A DNA stretch of 64,000 bases from SB11 sp965222995 (GTDB taxonomy: Bacteria > Bacteroidota > Bacteroidia > UBA8524): contig OZ244977.1 in the NCBI GenBank assembly GCA_965222995.1, positions 62,001-126,000 on the forward strand, written 5' to 3'. Below, piece after piece: positions 50,075 through 58,697 of the stretch (positions are counted from its first letter, which is position 1; each line of letters opens with the position of its first letter). The translations under genes were made by a program, and so were the position numbers. The notes beneath the pieces were generated by a model, which worked only from the letters and a program-made list of their open reading frames with translations, was not told where the DNA came from and did not search any database.

Positions 50075-53005
50075 ATGGCATTGAGACTATTATTGTTAAT
50101 TGTGTTTTGTACTACCCTTTATGGTACAGCCTGTACACAGCACTTTAAATATAAACACTTTGATGTTGATGATGGCTTACCCAGTTCACAAGTGTTTTGT
50201 GCTTTTCAAGATGATGAAGGGTATATGTGGTTTACTACGGATAATGGTTTATCAAGATTTAACGGGTACCAATTTGATAACTACTCTACCAAAGACGGCA
50301 TAGCGGATAATACTATACTTAAAGGGCAAAAAGCTAAAGACAACTCATTATTATTCTTCACCTTATCTTCAGGTTTTTTTTGGTTTAAACAGGGAAAGTT
50401 TCATCCTATCCTATCCAAAGACTATCTAAAGCTAATGCAGTATCAAAAGCTTAAAATTCGTGAGTATGTATTAGATAAAAATAAAACTATTTGGTTTAGT
50501 ACTAATGAGCATGCCATTTATTACTCATTAGACACTAATGGCAAGCTATTGAAGTATAAATGTGAAATACCCCAAAAAACTGAAAAAAGGGCCACATTTT
50601 TAGTGCAGGTTGATAGTAACTCAATTTTACCGGTAGCAATATTTAGAGATATTAAAAAGGATTTTACTTCGTTTCAGATTATCAATAAAAAGCATCACTA
50701 CTTTATACCCAATGTCGAAATAAAACTAGCTATAAAGTTACAAAACTTGTTTATACTATTGACTGCTGGTGATGAACAATCAAAGGGCAAACTATTTCTT
50801 TATCACCCAAAAAATCGCTCACTAAAAAAATTACCTGAAGAAAAAGGAAAATACTACAATATTGCAATGCATGATGCCGAGGACAATTTATGGCTAGGGC
50901 ATAAAAAAGGGGTAGATTTTTATAAAGGCAATAATCCTGTACCCATTCAACTTCTATCAAATGTTTATGTAACACATCTTTTTCAAGACTTTGAAAAAAA
51001 TATATGGGTAACCACAAAAGACAATGGGGTTTATTTAATAACCGATTTGAATATTAAAAACTATTTAAAAAATGAAAAAATAGTCTCATTTTCTGATTAC
51101 AACCAAAAATTGTGGGTAACCACAGTTAATGGAAAAGTTTTTAGAAAAGACTCCCTACATAGGTTTGTCAAATTATTTGATAAGAAAGTAGAGAATATTG
51201 TTAATGCCTCACATTTCTCAAAAAACGGAGTATTTTTTTATGATGGTATTTATGATTTTTCAGGAGTTAAAAAAAGTAATTTTAAAAAAGGTAAAACCAT
51301 AAATGCCAAGAAAGTAATTAGTGTAGGCGATTCAATTTACATTACAAGTACGCACAACGGACTGGTATATTTAAATATCCGAACAGGTTTCTCTAAATGG
51401 CGGGTAGGTCCTAAACTAAGGATAAATGCGCTATTTAAAGATACCTCAAATACCATTCTTTTAGGTTCTGTTAAGGGACTTTTTTCTTTCAATTTTTCAA
51501 AACTCTCTTACGCTGATATTAGGAATGGGAAGCAACTTCTCTCCCAAAGAATTATGGATATTGAGAAATGGGGAAATAGCTATGCCTTGGCAACTCGAGG
51601 GCAAGGCGTAGTTATATATAGTAAAGACACACTTTTTGCTATTACAAAAGAAGCCGGCCTAAAAAGCAATCTAGTAAGTTGTATTACAACAGTAAATGAT
51701 AGTGTTATTTGGGTAGGAAGTAATAATGGTGTAGCAAGAATTGAATTAGAGCCATTTACTTTAAAAATAAAAAGCATTTCAAATTATACTAATGTTGAGG
51801 GGCTAACATCTAATGAAGTATTAGATATTATTTATTACAAAAATAGTATTTGGGTAGGTACCTCTAAAGGGGTTTCTCTCTTGCCTACTGGCATTCGGAA
51901 TACATTTGCTATACCCCCTAAATTAAAAATTTCGCAAGTTTATATAAACAATAAGCCACAGGGGTTTGCAAAACATCTCCATCTTAAACCCCATCAGAAT
52001 AATATTAATATAAATTACTTAGGTATTAGTTTTAAAACCCTTGGTAAACTTACATTTAGATATAGGCTAAAAGGCTATTTAAATGAGTGGACAGAGACTG
52101 AAAGCAAAAATGTGAACTTCACTAACATACCCGCCGGCAGTTATACTTTTGAGCTGCAAGTACAAAACAAAAATGGTATTTGGAGTTCTTCAAAAACAGT
52201 TCATTTCACAATTGCCAAGCACTTTACTCAGGAAGTCTGGTTTATAGCACTTATGGTCTTTCTCATTGTCAGCATTCCTTCGGGTATTGTGTTGGTTTAT
52301 TCAAAAAACCGAAGGCGAAGAGAAAAACAAAAGCGCAGAGTATTAGAAGCCCAGTTGCTAGCCTTGCGCAACCAAATTAATCCGCACTTTATATTCAACG
52401 CCTTAAACTCAATACAAGCCTACAATGTAAAAGCAAGAGATAAGGAAGCTATTAAGTATCTCTCAAACTTTTCAGAGTTAATGCGGCAGATACTTGAAAA
52501 CACTAAGCACAGGTTTATAAGCCTCTACGATGAAATTAGTTGCGTTAAAAACTACTTGAAACTGGAAGCACTACGCACAAACAACAGGTTTAGCTACACT
52601 ATTACGATAAATAATGAATTAGAAGGATTGCATGTTTACCTTCCACCTATGCTATTGCAGCCTCATCTTGAAAATGCAATTTGGAAAGGATTTACAGGTG
52701 AAATACAAAACCCGCAGTTGCACATAGAGTTTAGTAAATACGGCAATGCTCTGCATATAAAAATCAGAGATAACGGTATTGGGATAAATAAAAGCAAAAT
52801 TATTAACTCAAAAATTAAAAAAACTAATGGTTATGAATCAACAGGAATAAGAAATATACAAGAGAGAATAAAAAGTATAAGAGAATTGTACGGCATTTTT
52901 ATTTCTATAAAAATTCAAGATGTTTCTGAAAAAAATGCAGACCAAATCGGTACAGAAGTACTCTATACTATTACATTGTTAACAGAACTAGCCCACAGCA
53001 TTTAG
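50075..53005 (+). CDS. Two-component regulator propeller sensor histidine kinase (LytS-type output)
   Basis: A 976-residue protein. A signal peptide or anchor is at 1-22. Periplasmic beta-propeller repeats follow ('DDEGYMWFTTDNGLSRF', 'NIWVTTKDNGVYLI', 'VIWVGSNNGVARI', 'SIWVGTSKGVSLL'), then a Y_Y_Y domain (about 625-705, 'FRYRLKGYLNEWTE'). One membrane helix lies at about 718-738. The His_kinase core has H771 in 'NQINPHFIFNALNSIQAY' and an N-box near 867 ('HLENAIWKGF'). Unlike classical propeller hybrid kinases there is no receiver or HTH; the partner regulator is the next gene, 3 nt away. Confidence 0.93.
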   Translation: MALRLLLLIVFCTTLYGTACTQHFKYKHFDVDDGLPSSQVFCAFQDDEGYMWFTTDNGLSRFNGYQFDNYSTKDGIADNTILKGQKAKDNSLLFFTLSSGFFWFKQGKFHPILSKDYLKLMQYQKLKIREYVLDKNKTIWFSTNEHAIYYSLDTNGKLLKYKCEIPQKTEKRATFLVQVDSNSILPVAIFRDIKKDFTSFQIINKKHHYFIPNVEIKLAIKLQNLFILLTAGDEQSKGKLFLYHPKNRSLKKLPEEKGKYYNIAMHDAEDNLWLGHKKGVDFYKGNNPVPIQLLSNVYVTHLFQDFEKNIWVTTKDNGVYLITDLNIKNYLKNEKIVSFSDYNQKLWVTTVNGKVFRKDSLHRFVKLFDKKVENIVNASHFSKNGVFFYDGIYDFSGVKKSNFKKGKTINAKKVISVGDSIYITSTHNGLVYLNIRTGFSKWRVGPKLRINALFKDTSNTILLGSVKGLFSFNFSKLSYADIRNGKQLLSQRIMDIEKWGNSYALATRGQGVVIYSKDTLFAITKEAGLKSNLVSCITTVNDSVIWVGSNNGVARIELEPFTLKIKSISNYTNVEGLTSNEVLDIIYYKNSIWVGTSKGVSLLPTGIRNTFAIPPKLKISQVYINNKPQGFAKHLHLKPHQNNININYLGISFKTLGKLTFRYRLKGYLNEWTETESKNVNFTNIPAGSYTFELQVQNKNGIWSSSKTVHFTIAKHFTQEVWFIALMVFLIVSIPSGIVLVYSKNRRRREKQKRRVLEAQLLALRNQINPHFIFNALNSIQAYNVKARDKEAIKYLSNFSELMRQILENTKHRFISLYDEISCVKNYLKLEALRTNNRFSYTITINNELEGLHVYLPPMLLQPHLENAIWKGFTGEIQNPQLHIEFSKYGNALHIKIRDNGIGINKSKIINSKIKKTNGYESTGIRNIQERIKSIRELYGIFISIKIQDVSEKNADQIGTEVLYTITLLTELAHSI

Positions 53006-53008
53006 TAT

Positions 53009-53752
53009 ATGAAAAAAATAAGAACTGTTTTAATTGAAGATGAAGAAAAGAGCTTAGAAACATTAAGTGGCATGTTATCCTCTTTTTTTGATGATATAGA
53101 AGTGGTTGCTACTGCAAGAAATGTTAAAGAAGCTGTTGAGGTACTGTTTAAGCACAAACCAGACTTAGTTTTTGCTGATATTTCTTTGCCTGATGGCACT
53201 GGGTTTGATGTGCTTGACAAAACAAGACCCATTGTATTTGATATAATTTTTACCACTGCTTTTGAAGAATACTCTGTAAATGCATTTGAATATGCTGCAT
53301 TGCACTACATTTTAAAGCCTATAAGTATTGATAAAATTGAAGATGCTATAGAAAGGCACAAAGCAGGGCTGGGCTATAAAAAGAAATATGCAAAGGAATA
53401 CAGCGCTATTTTAAATGGAAATCCTGACCAGAAAATTGCTTTTAATACCGTTAGTGAAATTATTTTCAAGCCCATAAAAGATATTTTGTACTGCATGGCA
53501 GATGGAAACTATACAGAGGTATTTTTTGTAAACGGCGAAAAGCTATTTATTTCTCAAACCTTAAAGGTATATGAAAAAACCTTGGCCCCTCACAGTTTTG
53601 CCAGAATTCACAATAAGTATCTGGTAAATGTGAAGCATGTAAAAAAATATACCCGAGGCAAAACCGGTTATGCCATTATGGAAACAGGAAAAGAGCTTCC
53701 CGTATCAGAAATTCATAAGAAAAACTTCTTAAATATTATACAGGGCTTATAA
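53009..53752 (+). CDS. LytTR-family response regulator
   Basis: A 247-residue protein. The receiver has acidic E10, D11 and E12, D57 in 'LVFADISLPDGTG', and K in 'HYILKPISI'. The LytTR domain covers about 145-247 ('FARIHNKYLVNVKHVKKYTR'). It is co-transcribed with the propeller kinase and is its cognate regulator. The next gene downstream, a small secreted protein, may be a target. Confidence 0.93.
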   Translation: MKKIRTVLIEDEEKSLETLSGMLSSFFDDIEVVATARNVKEAVEVLFKHKPDLVFADISLPDGTGFDVLDKTRPIVFDIIFTTAFEEYSVNAFEYAALHYILKPISIDKIEDAIERHKAGLGYKKKYAKEYSAILNGNPDQKIAFNTVSEIIFKPIKDILYCMADGNYTEVFFVNGEKLFISQTLKVYEKTLAPHSFARIHNKYLVNVKHVKKYTRGKTGYAIMETGKELPVSEIHKKNFLNIIQGL

Positions 53753-53868
53753 ACCCAATAGTAAATATACCCTGTTTGCTAATTCAAACACCCCACACAC
53801 TCATTACAGGTTTCAATAATGTCAATGTTTAAGGTACTTAGCTGCACTAATCAAAAACATTAAGTATT

Positions 53869-54252
53869 ATGAAAATTTTAAAAATTCTTATTCTATCAAT
53901 TGCGTTTTTCGCAACTAAAGCAGCTATTGCTCAACCAAACTCAATTCTTATTAACAACAACACTACTTTGAGTTATACTGTTACGTTTAATTTTAGTTCT
54001 CCTTGCCCGCCAACAACTATGACACCACCGGGTTCGAGCGTTACATCAGGTAGTTATTGCCCAGGGGCAACTCTTGTAAATGTAGATATCACTTTTACAG
54101 ATAATACTTGCACACCTCCTGTGCCTGTTACCTTACATATACCTTACGTTTCAAACCCTTCAAACCACAAGTATACACTGTGCGATGGGACTCTTATAGA
54201 TTTCAATGTACATGACAATACGATGCCGCAGTATATTCTTGACATTAATTGA
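53869..54252 (+). CDS. Small secreted cysteine-containing protein, unknown function
   Basis: A 127-residue protein with a clear signal peptide (residues 1-22, ending '...KAAIAQ'). The ~105-residue mature part is rich in Pro, Thr and Ser. It has four cysteines ('SSPCPPTT', 'GSYCPGAT', 'DNTCTPPV', 'YTLCDGT'), which could make two disulfides. No family is recognised. It lies 117 bp after the LytTR gene and is followed by its own hairpin terminator, so it may be separately expressed. Confidence 0.75.
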   Translation: MKILKILILSIAFFATKAAIAQPNSILINNNTTLSYTVTFNFSSPCPPTTMTPPGSSVTSGSYCPGATLVNVDITFTDNTCTPPVPVTLHIPYVSNPSNHKYTLCDGTLIDFNVHDNTMPQYILDIN

Positions 54253-54284
54253 TATTAACCGAAGTAAACAAGTTAGGTATATTA

Positions 54285-54315
54285 AAGAGTATTGGCCTTT
54301 AAGGTCAATACTCTT
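54285..54315 (+). terminator. Hairpin terminator after the small secreted protein gene
   Basis: AAGAGTATTGGCC and GGTCAATACTCTT pair (one G-T) around TTTAA, followed by GTATTATT. The T-tract is weak, but the stem is strong. Confidence 0.65.
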
Positions 54316-54409
54316 GTATTATTACTCAAGCCATATACTTATTTTGAAGGCAAAATGATATAAAAAGAAAAGGTCTTTGTCCTTAGTATTATTAATTTAT
54401 TATCACACT

Positions 54410-54457
54410 TCAGAAATGATTTCAGACCATTTAGGCAAACTATATCAGGGGTATTGA
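54410..54457 (+). pseudogene. Displaced 3' end of a bacilliredoxin gene
   Basis: Encodes SEMISDHLGKLYQGY and a TGA stop. 29 consecutive bases (54411-54439) are identical to the 3' end of the intact bacilliredoxin gene at 47646-48065. The upstream part of such a gene is missing. It could be the far end of an insertion at that gene, or the remains of a second copy. Confidence 0.75.
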
Positions 54458-54477
54458 TAAGGAAATCTGATAACAAT

Positions 54478-54515
54478 TAACAAAAAAGGAGACTATATAG
54501 TCTCCTTTTTTGTTA
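54478..54515. terminator. Perfect 38-bp palindrome, bidirectional terminator
   Basis: AACAAAAAAGGAGACTAT and its reverse complement are joined, with A-runs and T-runs on both sides, so it can stop transcription in either direction. It ends the transcript of the 86-residue protein gene on the minus strand, 15 bp beyond its stop. Confidence 0.8.
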
Positions 54516-54529
54516 TTAAACTTAAGATG

Positions 54530-54790
54530 TTAACCACAAATATTTTCCATTAAGCTAATAAACTTTTTAATAACCTCTCTCCAACTTTTTGGTATAAGAG
54601 GAATGTTAGAAATTACGGTTAAAATAGGCTTTACTGCACTGAATATCTTACAAATCTTCTCCAATACACTTTTTGGTATGCCTCTAGTTTCATCTGTTGA
54701 AAGATAGAACTCACCACCTTTTTCAAATTTGGTTAAGTCTACGTTGTTAATTCTTTCATCAATCTGTTCAAATGTCATTTCTTTTTCCAT
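54530..54790 (-). CDS. Small amphipathic protein, unknown function
   Basis: 86 residues, no signal peptide. The N-terminal 45 residues are acidic ('TFEQIDERINNVDLTKFEK', then GG). The C-terminal ~40 residues are basic, hydrophobic and probably helical ('ICKIFSAVKPILTVISNIPL', 'WREVIKKFISLMENICG'), with two cysteines. It resembles a leader-plus-core peptide in layout, but no export or modification genes are nearby. A TTAGGCA/TGCCTAA hairpin lies 56 bp upstream. Confidence 0.6.
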   Translation of the reverse strand: MEKEMTFEQIDERINNVDLTKFEKGGEFYLSTDETRGIPKSVLEKICKIFSAVKPILTVISNIPLIPKSWREVIKKFISLMENICG

Positions 54791-54845
54791 AATATTATTT
54801 TTTTTGTTTGGTGATATTATGATTCAAAAGTGCTTTCCTTTTCTC

Positions 54846-54871
54846 TTAGGCAACTCAGTAGAAATGCCTAA
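54846..54871. promoter_or_regulatory. Inverted repeat upstream of the small amphipathic protein gene
   Basis: TTAGGCA and TGCCTAA are exact 7-bp arms around a 12-base loop. It could be an operator or a weak terminator. Confidence 0.35.
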
Positions 54872-55022
54872 TTTTATATAGTTTTACTACGGAGGTATTA
54901 AGGAATTAGGTAGTAATTGGTTAGAGCTATGCTAATTGAATAAGATTGTTAAATAATGGTAATGACATTTTTATGACGTAATAGTGTGAACCTTTGGCGT
55001 TTAAAAAGTAATTAAACTATAA

Positions 55023-55760
55023 ATGCTAAAGATTATGACAGTGAAACACACATTTACCCAACGCATAAATAAACTTCGCCCCATATTTTTTCAAATAGGA
55101 TTATTAATAGCATTGGGGGCTACGCTTGCCGCCTTTAAATGGACTATTTACGGTGAGAATGTTGAAAGAGAAGTATACAGAGGAAAATTAGAAGAGTCGC
55201 AAGGCATACAAGCCATAAATATTATTGAAGAGCATAAAAAAGAAATTCAAGAAACCAAGAAGCAAGAAACACAACCTCTTCCCGACCCTGATAAAATAAA
55301 CTTGGTGAATAATAACGTTGTATTGGATACTGTACTTCCCGATGAAAAGAAGCTGCCTGATTTGGCTGCATTATTAAAAGGGAAACCGGTAGACCCTAAT
55401 GGCGGTAGAGACAATACATTTGACAGTGTACCCAATGATAACTCTATAGGTGATTGGGCTGAAGTTATGCCTTCCTATCCCGGCGGGTATATTGCAAGAG
55501 CTAAGTTTATTAACAAGCACATGCAAATTCCCTATGATGTACTAATGGGAACAAAAAACATAACTGTATACACCGAAGCAATTGTTGAGAAAGACGGTAG
55601 GCTTAGCAATATAAAAGTTGTGAAAAATGGAGGGTATCCTTCGGCAGGTGAGGCAGCAAAAAAAGTAATAGAAGCTATGCCTAAATGGAGCCCGGGGTAC
55701 CAAGGTATTTGGCCAGTAAGGATTAGAGTAGTTATACCCATAAAAATTAGAATTGATTAG
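55023..55760 (+). CDS. TonB-like energy transducer
   Basis: A 245-residue protein. A short cytoplasmic tail and a membrane helix (about 20-40, 'IFFQIGLLIALGATLAAF') are followed by a charged, proline-containing periplasmic linker (70-115). A TonB C-terminal domain ends the protein (about 145-245), with 'YPGGYIARAKFINKHMQIP' and 'KVIEAMPKWSPGYQGIWPVRIRVVIPI' read in parts. It probably couples the proton motive force to an outer-membrane receptor. No ExbB/ExbD or receptor gene is nearby. An alternative ATG four codons later (55035) is possible. Confidence 0.85.
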   Translation: MLKIMTVKHTFTQRINKLRPIFFQIGLLIALGATLAAFKWTIYGENVEREVYRGKLEESQGIQAINIIEEHKKEIQETKKQETQPLPDPDKINLVNNNVVLDTVLPDEKKLPDLAALLKGKPVDPNGGRDNTFDSVPNDNSIGDWAEVMPSYPGGYIARAKFINKHMQIPYDVLMGTKNITVYTEAIVEKDGRLSNIKVVKNGGYPSAGEAAKKVIEAMPKWSPGYQGIWPVRIRVVIPIKIRID

Positions 55761-55904
55761 ATAATAGGTTTTTCCTTTGTTTTAGGTGATACCCCTTTGC
55801 CATTTGGTGAAGGGGTAAATTTTATCTGAGTAAATAGTATTCTTCCATTAAAGCTAATCGCTTGAAATAGTTTTGAAAATCATAATTTCTACAATAGTTT
55901 TATT

Positions 55905-56222
55905 CTACTCATTAACATTATCTAACCCCTTAAATATTGGCCAAGTTGTCTCGCCACCATAAAACTCTATAAAATCAGAAACTCTTTTTTTAATTAGCTC
56001 TCTGTCTTCATAGGGTATTTTGTATTTCTTAAAGGCATCGTATAAGTATATTTCATATGAATTATCATTATAAAACCACTTTACAAGGAAGGGGAGGTGG
56101 TTTTTATCATCTTTGTATTCATAAAATCCTTCCGGTAAGCTAGAAATTTTATACCCTACCATTTCAAACTGAGGACCATACCAGAACCTCCTTAGGAACT
56201 TTACAATATACTTTAGGAGCAT
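55905..56222 (-). CDS. Small protein of unknown function
   Basis: A 105-residue protein, not recognised. It is rich in aromatic and charged residues ('FYEYKDDKNHLPFLVKWFYN', 'SYEIYLYDAFKKYKIPYEDR'), cytoplasmic by prediction, with no signal peptide or membrane segment. It is monocistronic and divergent from feoA. Base use is like that of its neighbours. Confidence 0.65.
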   Translation of the reverse strand: MLLKYIVKFLRRFWYGPQFEMVGYKISSLPEGFYEYKDDKNHLPFLVKWFYNDNSYEIYLYDAFKKYKIPYEDRELIKKRVSDFIEFYGGETTWPIFKGLDNVNE

Positions 56223-56294
56223 TTAATGGCGAAAAGGTAATAATTGTCTTTAACTTTTTTGTAGAAATAGGTATTGCTTATTGCTTCCATCTTG

Positions 56295-56311
56295 TTTAGA
56301 AATATTCTAAA
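56295..56311. promoter_or_regulatory. Palindromic operator candidate upstream of feoAB
   Basis: TTTAGAA-ATA-TTCTAAA is a perfect 7-3-7 inverted repeat 19 bp before the feoA ATG. It resembles metalloregulator boxes of the DtxR/MntR type more than the classical Fur box. It overlaps TAAATTGC, a near -7 box. Confidence 0.55.
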
Positions 56312-56330
56312 TTGCGAGACCAAATAATTC

Positions 56331-56552
56331 ATGGTACTTAGCGAATTAAAAAAAGGGCAAACTGCAGTGATAGAAAACTTTGAAAACCTGCATTTGGCTT
56401 TAAAATTTATGGAAATAGGTATGGTGCCCGGTGCAGAAGTCTTAATTTATTCTCTCGCTCCCTTAGGCGACCCTATTGCTATTGAAATTGAGGGGAGCAA
56501 AATAAGTATGCGGAAAAAAGAAGCTGCCACAGTAAAAATAAAGTTAACTTGA
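56331..56552 (+). CDS. feoA: Ferrous iron transport protein FeoA
   Basis: A 73-residue SH3-like protein. 'LHLALKFMEIGMVPGAEVLI' and 'DPIAIEIEGSKISMRKKEA' are the FeoA core. It assists FeoB at the membrane. It overlaps feoB (start TTG in TTGA). Confidence 0.93.
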   Translation: MVLSELKKGQTAVIENFENLHLALKFMEIGMVPGAEVLIYSLAPLGDPIAIEIEGSKISMRKKEAATVKIKLT

Positions 56553-58591
56553 GTATTTCTTCCAAAAAAATAGCATTGGCAGGTAACCCCAATAGTGGTA
56601 AAACTTCAATTTTTAATCAACTAACGGGGCTAAATCTTAAGGTGGGGAATTTTGCAGGAGTAACAGTTGAAAAAGTTTCAGGAAACATAAAACACGAAGG
56701 TGAAAACTGGGAGCTAACCGATTTTCCCGGTACATACAGTCTCTTTCCAAAGTCAGAAGATGAAAAAGTTAGTACCGACGCTTTTATTGATGAAGAGAAC
56801 AAAGCACACCCTGATGTTATAGTTTTTGTAGCAGATTATAGCCAATTGCAACGAAATCTGCTGCTATTTACTCAGTTGGCAGACTTAAAAACACCTATTG
56901 TGTTGGCTATTAATAAAGCAGACTTAGGTGATGATGAGCTTACAAATTCAATCGCAAACCAATCTGAAAAAGTATTAGGAGTTAAAACAGTACTTGTAAG
57001 TGCAAGACAAAAAAGAGGCTTTGAAGAATTAAAAAAAGCTATTCAAGTTGCTGAACCTAGTCATAAAAAATTCTGGACAGTACCTCAAAAGTTTCACAAT
57101 ACAATTTTAGCAGATAATGCTGCCATTAATAACCTATACAACAGCTATTTAAAATTATTCGATAAAAATAGTTGGGATGAAGGTGAGCAAATTCAGAAAG
57201 AAGAAATTGAAGCCAGGCAAAAAACAATAGCTCCTTTAGCCAAAAGTATTTCTCGGCAAATTCATGATGTAAAAAACAGAGAAGCCACTAAAAAAATAGA
57301 TAGTATACTAACTCACAAAATAGCGGGACCGCTTATTTTTTTAGTAGTTCTTTATATAGTTTTCCAAAGTATCTTCAAACTGGCAGAATATCCTATGGAT
57401 GCCATTGAAGCCGGTTTTGGGTGGTTGAGTAGTACTTTGGCAGAGGTTTTACCTAAAAGTTTTTTAAGTGATTTACTTACCAACGGTATACTGCCGGGTA
57501 TTATGGGGGTGGTAGTATTTCTTCCTCAGATACTCTTTTTATTTTTCTTTTTATCATTAATGGAAGAAAGTGGCTACATGGCACGGGTAGCTTTTCTTTC
57601 AGATAAGTTAATGAGTAAGGTGGGGCTAAACGGTAAATCAGTAGTTCCCTTGCTAAGTGGTGCAGCATGTGCTATACCCGCCATAATGGCAGCCCGTAAT
57701 ATCGAAAATAAAAAAGACAGGCTAATAACTATACTGGTTACCCCTTTGATAAGTTGTTCAGCCCGTTTACCTGTGTACATTCTTTTAATTTCTCTGATTG
57801 TACCTGAGGGGGAGGGTTGGTTTATTTTTAACTATCAAGGATTATTGCTAATGGCTATGTATCTAGTGGGGATAGTATTTGCCATATTGGTGGCAGGAGT
57901 TTTTAAGCTTTTTATTAAAGACAAAAAACCTGCTTTTTTTGTGATGGAAATGCCTGATTACCAAATACCCCGTTGGAGAAATATAGTGCAGGTGCTATAT
58001 ATAAAAGGCAAGTCTTTTGTAGTACAAGCAGGTAAAATTATTGTAGTTGTATCCATACTACTTTGGTTTTTGGCAAGTTTTGCCCCCAACAATAAATTTG
58101 AAGAAATTGAAGCGAAATACCAACAGGAGCAATACAAACCTCTTAGTGAAGAAGAACGGGACAATAGAATTAGTGCAGAAAAGCTTAGGGCTTCTTATGC
58201 AGGAGAATTAGGCAAGTTTATTGAACCTGCTATACGGCCATTGGGGTATGACTGGAAAATAGGTATTGCACTAATAAGCTCTTTTGCTGCCCGTGAGGTT
58301 TTTGTGGGTACTATGGCTACAATTTACAGTTTAGGAAATGATGACAGTAATTTAGACGGCTTAAAAGAAAAACTACTTTCTGAGACCAATCCAAAAACAG
58401 GAAAACCGGTATTTAGTATTGCCGTTGCATTCTCTTTAATGATGTTTTATGCCTTCGCATTGCAATGTATGAGTACGATTGCTGTTATGTATAAAGAAAC
58501 AAAGAGTTTAAAGTGGCCTTTAATACAATTTCTATACTTAACAATAATGGCTTACTTGGCAGGATTTTTGATGTATAATGCACTGTCGTGA
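56549..58591 (+). CDS. feoB: Ferrous iron transporter FeoB
   Basis: A 680-residue protein with a TTG start. The N-terminal G-protein domain has G1 'GNPNSGKTS', switch 'GNFAGVTVEKVSG', G3 'DFPGTYSL' and G4 'NKAD'. A GDI-like helical region follows to ~250, then about eight to nine membrane helices with two Gate domains. The first carries 'LLSGAACAIPAIMAARNI' and 'TPLISCSARLPVYIL', whose cysteines line the iron path. It is shorter than the 773-residue E. coli protein. It brings in Fe(II) under low oxygen. Confidence 0.96.
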   Translation: MSISSKKIALAGNPNSGKTSIFNQLTGLNLKVGNFAGVTVEKVSGNIKHEGENWELTDFPGTYSLFPKSEDEKVSTDAFIDEENKAHPDVIVFVADYSQLQRNLLLFTQLADLKTPIVLAINKADLGDDELTNSIANQSEKVLGVKTVLVSARQKRGFEELKKAIQVAEPSHKKFWTVPQKFHNTILADNAAINNLYNSYLKLFDKNSWDEGEQIQKEEIEARQKTIAPLAKSISRQIHDVKNREATKKIDSILTHKIAGPLIFLVVLYIVFQSIFKLAEYPMDAIEAGFGWLSSTLAEVLPKSFLSDLLTNGILPGIMGVVVFLPQILFLFFFLSLMEESGYMARVAFLSDKLMSKVGLNGKSVVPLLSGAACAIPAIMAARNIENKKDRLITILVTPLISCSARLPVYILLISLIVPEGEGWFIFNYQGLLLMAMYLVGIVFAILVAGVFKLFIKDKKPAFFVMEMPDYQIPRWRNIVQVLYIKGKSFVVQAGKIIVVVSILLWFLASFAPNNKFEEIEAKYQQEQYKPLSEEERDNRISAEKLRASYAGELGKFIEPAIRPLGYDWKIGIALISSFAAREVFVGTMATIYSLGNDDSNLDGLKEKLLSETNPKTGKPVFSIAVAFSLMMFYAFALQCMSTIAVMYKETKSLKWPLIQFLYLTIMAYLAGFLMYNALS

Positions 58592-58606
58592 CATCTTGAT
58601 TTTTCA

Positions 58607-58637
58607 GTCAAAAAACCCGATATTTGCGGACTTTTTT
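58607..58637 (+). terminator. Probable terminator after feoB
   Basis: CAAAAAAC...CCG and CGG...ACTTTTTT can pair around ATATTTG, giving a hairpin ending in six T. The stem is largely A-T. Confidence 0.45.
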
Positions 58638-58697
58638 GGCAGTAGTGTCAGAGTATCGAATTTTACCTTTTCAGAATTAAAAAATAAGTCAGTATAA

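Noticed and set aside
54987..54998. TGAACCTTTGGC shared by the upstream regions of the bacilliredoxin gene (47563) and the TonB-like gene
   Set aside because: A 12-base match between two places in 64 kb is expected by chance many times.
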